The position numbers and the translations under genes were made by a program. A DNA stretch of 64,000 bases from Karalla daura (lineage: Eukaryota; Chordata; Actinopteri; Chaetodontiformes; Leiognathidae), in NCBI GenBank assembly GCA_029224185.1, contig CM055207.1, positions 13,569,248-13,633,247 of the forward strand. The letters are read 5' to 3'. A model generated the notes under the pieces. It ran no database searches, was not told the DNA's origin, and saw only the letters and a list, made by a program, of their open reading frames with translations. Shown one piece after another: positions 50,161 through 64,000 of the stretch. Positions within the stretch are counted from its first letter, which is position 1. Every line of letters starts with the position of its first letter.

Positions 50161-51659
50161 ATGACAGAGAGAAATGTTTCCCTTAGTTTGGACCGGAGGA
50201 ACTTGACAGGTCTGCACAGAGCGCTGGCCTCAAGCCGACTGGGAGGAACCAGAACATGGACTTCACAACGCAGTGGTCTGTGGCCAACCTCACTCAAACC
50301 CCCTGAATGCTAAAATGGGAGAAAACGCAGCAAAGTAATAAAAATCCTGGTTTAAAAGCTCTCCCAGAAGGATGAAGGACGCCTTTATGTTTGATTTATG
50401 TCTGTGGTTCGGAAATGATACGTGGAGCAGTGACATATCACTGTCCAAACAGTGTTGGCATTCTCCAGAGGGAGATGCGTGAATCACATATTAAAAATAA
50501 ATAGAAACCTGCAGAGGAGAGAGAACAGAAAGCAATGGGAGGAGACAGAGGAGGTGAAGAGGTTGGTGTACTCATCATCATCATCGTCATCATCATCATC
50601 ACCCGCCTCTGTGGCCTAGAGCGGCGTATCATTTATCATCAGCTGGCAGTATGTTCCTCACTTCCACCGTGGAGACTGTCTTCATCTGTCTGCGTCTGAT
50701 AATGAAACATAAACTGGCTGTGCAGCTGCATCTTATCTGCTCCGCGCATCATTATGTCAATCTCTGATCATCTTCATCTCCTTTAAAAGGAAGGCAACGC
50801 AAACATGAGGGTTTTTTCGTTTTCTTTTTTTTGGTGCGAGTATGTTAAAATGAATAATTAAGTGTAATCAGCGTGTGTTTGTCTAACATGTCGTCTCCGT
50901 TGAAATGAAAGGAAGACTTTCATGTCGGGTATGTAACGCCAGGGAATTCAGAGCGAATCATGAGACTACACTGCCACCAGCTGATGGAAAAGCACGTGGT
51001 GGTGGCGCCTTGTGGAAAGAGTGCCCTTCAGAGAAAAAGGCTTAGAAAATCAATCTTAGGCTTCAATTGCTCCAATTGGCAGTGCCAAACTAAAAACACC
51101 AAAATAAGAAAAGAAAATACAAAGGGGTGGGACACCTTAGATGGAATTTATTACACGTGCTTCAATCTCTGTTTTGGATCACCCTGAAAGACGGATTTCA
51201 TCATAAGGAGAAAGAAACCGTATACTTTCCTTGTCTTGCCCAAATCCACTTCAGTTATTTTCAGAAAAATCCATGAAAGCAGCTCATCCTCCATCTCTGC
51301 ATGCCGCCCCCTCAGCTGCCGCCCACCGAGGTCTAGAGACCTTGACGCCTCACAGCAAAAACTTTCCCTCTCTGACAGATGACTCAGTTGTTGACGTACA
51401 ACCGCCCTGCAGCGTGAGTTAACTGTCCGAGGTGGGCTAGTAGTGGACTAGTATGTTTCCTCTCTTGTCTGGAGGAGGTCAGCGTGCCTCTGAGGTCCTC
51501 GCTTCATCAGTCAGGTCGGGCCTGTCCCAGCACAGAGGAGGCTCTATGACAAATAAATCCACTCTAGGTCTCTGAGACACTGAGATCACTGCCACCAGTT
51601 CCAGAAAGCAATTCCAGTACTTGAGGTATTTCAGAATTTATACTGTACTCACTATGACT

Positions 51660-51820
51660 CATTGAATAGCACGGTTGCCTCTCAGAAAGAAAGTCCAAGG
51701 CCTCTCTTTGTGCAGTTTACATGTTTGTAAACTGCACAAAGTACTCTGGTTTCCACCCACAATCCAAAAATATGCATGTTTGGGTCAATTGGAGGCCCTA
51801 AATTGTTGTGCTGCAAATCT
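51660..51820 (+). repeat. Dispersed fish repeat, copy 8, with hairpin
   Basis: AGCACGGTTGCCTCTCAG, GTACTCTGGTTTCCACCCAC, AATATGCATG and TCAATTGGAGGCCCTAAATT occur in forward order. The stretch expected between the 'gtgcagtttgcatgtt' and 'gtactctgg' segments is replaced by an inverted copy of its left part (51706-51741). Confidence 0.75.
51706..51741. repeat. Perfect 16-bp inverted repeat
   Basis: CTTTGTGCAGTTTACA (51706-51721), TGTT, then its exact reverse complement (51726-51741). Confidence 0.96.
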
Positions 51821-52072
51821 GTTGACGGCAAACAAAGCCTATTTTTTTTCACTCTTTTTTGCCTTTGTTTACAATGAATGTGTTTTGATTATTGTCCTCA
51901 TGGGTAAGGTTTTCATATAAGGCCTCCTGGGTTTAATACCTCTCCTGCGGATGTACCAAAAATTAATAATGGAAAAACAAAATTCTTATCACATAGCAGC
52001 CATAATAAAGAGGAATGCTTCAGCAGAGGATAATCTGCCAATATTTACTTGACGACTGAAAATGCAACTATT

Positions 52073-52086
52073 GTTGCCATAGCAAC
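52073..52086. promoter_or_regulatory. RFX X-box palindrome
   Basis: GTTGCCATAGCAAC, a close match to the palindromic RFX-factor X-box GTTGCCATGGCAAC. About 1.55 kb upstream of the cdr2 start codon. Confidence 0.45.
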
Positions 52087-52400
52087 ATTAGTTAGCCCGC
52101 TACGGTTGCTAGGAGGACCAGGAGGCTCAGCTAAAGTACTAGACCGAAAACCTAGTATCTATCAGAGCACCAGACTAAGTACGTACTTCAGCAAGAACCA
52201 GAATTGGCACCCAATGCTTGACCAAGACCTAGAGGGAAGTGCTTTTTCCATCATTTTCTTAACTTAATACATTTAGCAGCATAACAACTGTAAGGAAAAT
52301 GCCTGAAGTATGGTTGGGAGGTTTTGTTTGTTGTGTCTTAAACTTAAACATATGACGGACTGATTGAAACCGCCTCGGTACGGGTGTGTTTTGTGCAGCT

Positions 52401-52420
52401 GCAGCGCCCCCCTGTGGCCA
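52401..52420 (-). promoter_or_regulatory. Weak CTCF-like motif
   Basis: The minus strand reads TGGCCACAGGGGGGCGCTGC, with two mismatches to the CTCF core. Confidence 0.25.
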
Positions 52421-53515
52421 GGGAGACTGTGCGCGCTGCGGTTTCTCAGGGAGGGACCAGTCAGAGGAGCAGGTGTGGTGATGGTCAAACCCGCTGAGGG
52501 ACAGGTCTAATCCGGAAACCCTGCTGTCTGCTCTTCAACGTAAAAGCATACAAAGTAAGCCATGCCAGTCATCACTGAATTAACTCAATGATGACAGCAT
52601 TGGGTCATATGTTGAGTTAAAGTAAAATGTATGTCAAAAGTATCAATATATTATTTGTTTGTTATTATTTGTTTTGGCAACACAGATAGAAGATTAGCAA
52701 GGTATTTACTTCAGAAAAGTTTGAAGGAAATACATTAAATTCATAGTTATAGTGCCCTGTCCTAAATCTAATGTCCAATCTAATCTAATCTAATCTAACT
52801 ATTTTTCTCAAGTGACACTATTAAGAAATTAGCTTAATGACTGCAGTAAGCTTCAAGGAACATGATGAGGGGGAATCTGATTCATTTCACTTTGTCCTTA
52901 CTTACCTTACTTTGTCCCCTATGAGCAACTTAACTCACATTAGGCAGACATAAAAAGAGCAAATAAGAATAATTGGAATTATTTTAAAATTGCTTCGAGA
53001 AAAATTCTAGGATAAATTGCAATGGATGTGAATACGGAAACAAGTTTAGTCCATGACTTACAAATCTACTTAAGGTGTAAATATTGGATTATGTGGTAGA
53101 TTGCATGATGAGTGTGTCAATATTTAAGCAATGCTTGTGTGAAATATCAAATAATGTAATTGACATGACATTTTGAATCACAGCCCCTGAAGCACCGGAC
53201 AATAACTTGTTCGTACAAGACATTGTCTTGTGTGTACAAGACATGAATGTGTGGCCAAGTAATTATCTTATGGGAATAAATACATATTTCAGAGGCTCAG
53301 TGTTCTCTCCTTCTCTCCATTAGTGATTTATAGATAACAATAGTAAGAATACTCATCCAGAATGGCCCCAGGGCTGCTTTTGTTGTGAAGTTCTGAAGCG
53401 GAAGCGTGTTCCTGAACGCGTCAGAGTTTTCCAGCCGTCAGACGTCCGTGTGTGAGCGTGTGTATATCCGTGAGTGTGTCTACGAGTGAGTGTGTGTGTG
53501 TGAGTGTGTCCGGGG

Positions 53516-53633
53516 ATGAGCGCACACCGGTGCCGGCTGCAGGCGTGCACACAGTGACCGGTCCACCTCCTCCTGCACCTCCTCAGTGTCCGTCCTGCCG
53601 GATTATGCGGAATATTGGCCAGACTTCGTGAAG
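53516..53633 (+). promoter_or_regulatory. cdr2: cdr2 5' leader with two short uORFs
   Basis: An in-frame TGA at 53517-53519 with no intervening ATG fixes the cdr2 start at 53634. Two upstream ORFs precede it: 53516-53557 (13 codons) and 53605-53631 (8 codons), the latter stopping two bases before the main ATG. A CTCCTCAG acceptor-like site ends at 53586, so part of the leader could be spliced. Confidence 0.5.
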
Positions 53634-60296
<6,663 letters not shown>

Positions 60297-61290
60297 ATGC
60301 TTGCAGTAAAAAAAGAGAGAAAAATCAGATTGATTGTTGTCTTCCAGTCTTCCAGTTGCAGGGAGCACGTGACTTGTATCTATCTAATTAAGTCTATTGT
60401 TGGCCCAGAAATGGTGGTCGCCATCTCTGCGATGGAGACGAGGGTGGTGCAGGAAGAGGAAGGCCAGACGCCACCAGCTCGGGGGGATGGGGGGGGGGGG
60501 GGCTCCTTCGCACAGAAACACCAGTGCCTAAACGCTGCCGTCTCCACTGTACAATCACTCTACCTCACCGAGAGGATCGTTTCTGGGGGGTTTTTTTCTG
60601 AAGGCGGAACGCTTTATTTCATGGGTCCCGCCGTTTCCTAGAGAGAAATCCACAGGCTTGAGCTCGGCAGGTCCGCGGAGAGCAAAAAGTACACAATAAT
60701 GACACGGCCGGAAGAACAGGTTCCAGAGTAAATTTCACACTTTAAAGTAAATGCCTCTGGAACCGTGTTGGCACGTTTTTAGGCTTTGTTCAAATTGTTG
60801 CTTTTGTTTTTTCACGGCCTCTTAATCGCTGATTGATTATTTCAGCTTCCAGTGAAATAATGGAGTGACACAAATCACAAAGCTTCTTAAAGTGAAGCCC
60901 AGCTGCAGATTAGCTCCTAACCAGTGACTATTTAACTTTTGACACTGAGGTTTAATTCTAAAACCAAGTCAAATCAGTGACTCATCACCCCTCGGGTGTC
61001 ACTTTTCCTCCCTCAATTGGTCCCGGACTACGCAGCTCATCTCGGGAAACCCTTTAAAAACCTTTGGATCCATGAAGTAAACCGTGACCACTGTATGTAT
61101 CTGCTGTTCCGTTTACCGAGCTCCTATAATCTAATGTGAAACTTTCTAACTTATTCTTTCTTTCGCAACTATGTAAACGGCGAAGAACATGTAGCCGACG
61201 GAGGAGTGCGGCGTCGGGTGTCCTGCCGGTGAAGGAGTTTATATTATCCGCAGTAAAAGCTTAATAAAGGTGCTAAAATAAATGTCAGGA
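60297..61290 (+). other. cdr2: cdr2 3'UTR
   Basis: Non-coding sequence with a G run (60489-60501), ending at two AATAAA signals. Confidence 0.6.
61263..61282 (+). terminator. cdr2: cdr2 poly(A) signals
   Basis: Two AATAAA hexamers, at 61263-61268 and 61277-61282, followed by TTTCTTTTTTG. Confidence 0.7.
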
Positions 61291-61577
61291 TTTCTTTTTT
61301 GTAATTTTAACGCGCATGTATGAAAACGTGATCGCTGCGGGTGAGATTAGGCGACCGTCATTGTGTTCGAGAGGAGTCACAAGAAGACAAGAAGATGCTG
61401 TACATTCCTCAGCCTCACAGAGCCACGTAGGGCTCGGTGCTCCTCCACGCAGCACCTCTCACGCTCCGTCTGCCCCGCTGCATACTGCATACTTAGACGT
61501 CTGTATAATCGGTGATCTGCACTTTACGCGTCGTCTTTGCTCTGTCACTTTACATTTGTCTGTCGGTCGCGGTTGGG

Positions 61578-61602
61578 GTGGGGGGGGGGGGGGGGGGGGG
61601 AA
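61578..61602. repeat. G-rich homopolymer
   Basis: GGTGGGG then a long uninterrupted G run, in the short interval between the convergent cdr2 and polr3e 3' ends. Confidence 0.9.
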
Positions 61603-61914
61603 GTGTGAATATCCTGCAGCGTGCATGTACGACGCTTGCACCCGTTTCATGTTGTTGCTCTGAGCCATAAAACGTGAAACACGTCAGCGGTTTCCTGTCT
61701 TTTTTTTGCTACTCTGTTCTGATTAACACGAGGGAAAGAGGTAAATGCATTACAATTTCGAGACGCTTAACTTAAAATATCACAGCATAAAAGGTGTCAA
61801 AACTGCATATTGTGGCTCATATTGTGACTGTATATATTAAGACGTTTGTGGATTCTCTTCATGATAAACCATAAGACGTATCTAGTCTTGACTCAAAGAT
61901 ATTCTCTCCAACAC

Positions 61915-62269
61915 ATGATGTTTCTTACAATGTTTATTGAACAAAGTAACCAACCGATGAAAACTGAAATAGTATAGATATTTTCCCATATCTTCATTCG
62001 TTACTGATATCGTCCCATCAGTCTGTGCAGCTCTGTGAGGAGCCTGGCTGCTCCGCTGCAGCACCGTCCCAACTCCTCGCAGAGGCTTCTTCGTGATCGG
62101 AGGGCCGCAGGCGGCCCGCGTATTCCTCTTCTTTTCGCTTTTTCTTTCATAAGTTTGTGTCCGAGCTGCGATTGGCTCTCGTGTGTCTTGACTGCCCTCC
62201 CACTGGGCCCCCCTGCTGGTGAGCGTGGGGTGGGGGGGTGCGGGGGGGGGGGGGGCAGGTCTCTCAGGG
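61915..62269 (-). other. polr3e: polr3e 3'UTR
   Basis: Non-coding sequence between the stop codon and the AATAAA; includes a C run on the minus strand (plus 62242-62255). Confidence 0.55.
61933..61938 (-). terminator. polr3e: polr3e poly(A) signal
   Basis: The minus strand reads GTTCAATAAACATTG. Distance to the polr3e stop is about 330 nt. Confidence 0.65.
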
Positions 62270-62326
62270 TCATAACTGAATGGTTCCCTTGAGGTACCAC
62301 ATCCCCGCCTGGCTGCAGCAGCACTC
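62270..62326 (-). CDS. polr3e: polr3e terminal exon
   Basis: 57 nt between TGTTGCAG and TGA. It encodes ECCCSQAGMWYLKGTIQL; GGMWYLKGT near the end is the family signature. Confidence 0.92.
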   Translation of the reverse strand, partial: ECCCSQAGMWYLKGTIQL

Positions 62327-63257
62327 CTGCAACACCAACGGGTCCCATCAGTGATCACAAACATGGTGAATAACTTTATTAGAAACAAAAAGGAACCCGG
62401 CTTACTTTGAGCAGCCGGTCGATGTCCGCCTTGGGGACGTCCCCGAACTCCTGGGCCAGTTTGGCTTGCACCATGTTCCTCCGGACCCGGAAGTTCTTGG
62501 TGAATATCTCGTAGAGCAGCCGACGGTGCTGGAGATAAGATAGATAAAGATTACGTCTCCGCTTTCAGGCAGTCACACGACGCCAAAATAAGCCCATAAA
62601 CAAGGGCTGCAAACCACAGGCGGACCTGCTTTAAACAGGACTGACAGGAGGATACCATACGTCAACAGGTCTGTCTCTTTTTACTTCAATCTGTCAAAAG
62701 AGGGGTGGGTTTTTTTACCCCCCTCACCTGAGGAAAGCCAATTGGGGTAGTTTCCCATTGGCGAAAAGACGATGTTAGCTGGTGGGGGGAGTTTGCACCT
62801 TGACAGAGTTGGATAGGCATTGGAGCATAGTTAGCACGGTTCGAAGACTGGAAACGTCTGAGTAGCCTAGCTTTATCAAAACCGTCAATCAGGAAGTTTC
62901 TCGTTACAGCTTATTGTTAAATCTCTAACCAGCAAAAGCGTTTTTGTGGTTCGCAGTAGGCTCGGAGTGCAGCTCGGGGAGGAAAACGCCGAGACGGGCG
63001 TCCCACTTTGAACTGCCAGGAGGCCGCGCCGAGCGGCGGCGTGCGCCCCGTGACACGTGAGAGTCTGGCGGTGTGGTTTTGTGGCGCGTTTCCGCTCCGA
63101 CGCCGCCAGCGAGGCGCGGGAGGGTGTCGCCGCGCGGGCCTCGAGGCCAGTTCGTGCGAGCGGCGGCGGCGCTGTTTACCTTGTCGAACTCCTCCCCGGT
63201 CTCCCACAAACCAAACACCTTCTGCTCGTCAGGGGCGGCCGGGCTCTGAGCAGGAAA
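62270..63257 (-). CDS. polr3e: RNA polymerase III subunit RPC5, C-terminal part (three exons)
   Basis: The three last coding exons of polr3e join in phase 0: 63180-63257, 62406-62528 and 62270-62326, giving 85 residues and a stop. The product FGLWETGEEFDKHRRLLYEI continues FTKNFRVRRNMVQAKLAQEF and ends CCCSQAGMWYLKGTIQL. This is the C-terminal winged-helix region of RPC5, which with RPC4 forms a TFIIF-like module of Pol III acting in initiation and termination. The remaining exons lie to the right of the window. Convergent with cdr2. Confidence 0.92.
62406..62528 (-). CDS. polr3e: polr3e penultimate exon
   Basis: 123 nt (41 codons) between TATCTCCAG and GTAAG. It reads HRRLLYEIFTKNFRVRRNMV, then QAKLAQEFGDVPKADIDRLL and K. 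Confidence 0.94.
63180..63257 (-). CDS. polr3e: polr3e antepenultimate exon
   Basis: 78 nt between CGCCTCCAG and GTAAAC. It reads FPAQSPAAPDEQKVFGLWET, then GEEFDK. Confidence 0.9.
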
Positions 63258-63629
63258 CTGGAGGCGGAGGGGAAACGCTCACGTTAGAGACACTCTGACC
63301 CGGCACACAAGACGCTCATACGATGGCGGATGGCGTTTGAACGTGGCGTTCCCACACGTTGGCCATTTTGTGAAATACCAGGGTTAAAGCCCCTGACCCG
63401 TCTTCAAACTGATCAGAGCAGAGCAGGAGAATGTCCCGCGTTGGGAAAACAAACTGGCTTAGGTGTAATGAGCTTTGCGGGCCAGGCTGATAAGCTGTTG
63501 TGTAACAAGCGTGGCCCGGGGCCATGGTCCGCCCTCGGCCACTCTAACTTCAGAGACACACGATGGGATAAGAGCTGAGCCGGGGGGAAAGGGTTAGGAG
63601 CTGGCAGCAAGGAGGCCGGGCTACAGTAA

Positions 63630-63670
<41 letters not shown>

Positions 63671-64000
63671 GCCACTGTGAGCCAACTGGCGGGCGGGTAA
63701 CACTGCTACAAAAACAAGGTACGGCCATCTATACTAGGACCACGCGCTAGGGCTCAAAACACAATTTCTATCAAACATTTCATTTGTTTTTTATCTAGTT
63801 TTCTACATTTAACCAACAGTAGCGTATTGGTGCCACACACACAAAAGAGTGCTCAGTGACATTTTTGTAACAAGGTGTGTAAAACGTTGAAAAAACGTCG
63901 TTTCTCAGAAGGCTAAAACTACAGGCTGAACCAAAGTCCTCTAATGCCTCGCCACACCTCGTAGACACTCAGATTACTCCGAGACTGAAGTAACGCAAAA
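63258..64000 (-). other. polr3e intron (partial)
   Basis: Contains a (CA)n run at 63630-63668. No further exon recognised before the window edge. Confidence 0.5.

Larger units (their letters stand above)
45646..53515. other. Intergenic, prss12 to cdr2 (head to head)
   Basis: No gene recognised. Holds fish repeat copies 6-8, a 72-nt GT microsatellite, a second small palindromic repeat (47234-47284), two RFX-like palindromes, a CTCF-like motif, a TCATCA tract (about 50574-50601), an (AATCT)n tract (about 52775-52798) and a perfect 16-bp hairpin. Confidence 0.6.

Overview
The window is nuclear DNA of a ray-finned (teleost) fish. It has short introns with canonical GT/AG ends, many (CA/TG)n and (CT)n microsatellites, and a dispersed repeat typical of fish genomes. 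The proteins are vertebrate families whose closest resemblance, judged by eye, is to their human counterparts. It is a draft long-read assembly: there is one 100-N gap, homopolymer indels fall inside conserved exons, and one stretch of about 5.6 kb is present twice on either side of the gap.

Region 1 (1 to ~18.37 kb, + strand) is the 3' half of a CaMKII gamma gene (camk2g): variable-linker exons, two cassette exons, the three association-domain exons and a long 3'UTR. Bases 4339-9943 and 10044-15689 are near-identical copies flanking the gap. They are best read as two unmerged haplotype contigs, so the second set of exons is probably not real.

Region 2 (~18.4-24.5 kb) is the tail-to-tail space between camk2g and prss12, with microsatellites, repeat copies and a probable prss12 3'UTR.

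Region 3 (24.5-44.9 kb, - strand) is a complete neurotrypsin gene (prss12). It has 14 coding exons and 894 codons: signal peptide, kringle, four SRCR domains and a trypsin-like domain. All exon phases join. The trypsin-like domain has lost the catalytic His and Ser and the zymogen-activation motif, so it is predicted to be a pseudoprotease. This is the most striking result in the window.

Region 4: nested in the second prss12 intron on the opposite strand is an intact RING/B-box/coiled-coil/PRY-SPRY TRIM gene (36.7-38.4 kb). A likely 5'UTR exon lies about 1 kb upstream of it, next to an ISRE-like element.

Region 5 (45-53.5 kb) is an intergenic interval between the divergent prss12 and cdr2 genes, with repeats, RFX-like motifs and one hairpin but no recognised gene.

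Region 6 (53.6-61.3 kb, + strand) is a complete six-exon cdr2 gene (447 aa). Region 7 (61.9-63.3 kb, - strand) holds the last three coding exons of polr3e (RNA polymerase III subunit RPC5), tail-to-tail with cdr2. The cdr2-polr3e pair is also adjacent in human (16p12). The genes show no operon-like cooperation. CaMKII gamma and neurotrypsin are both synaptic in mammals, but their adjacency here need not be functional.
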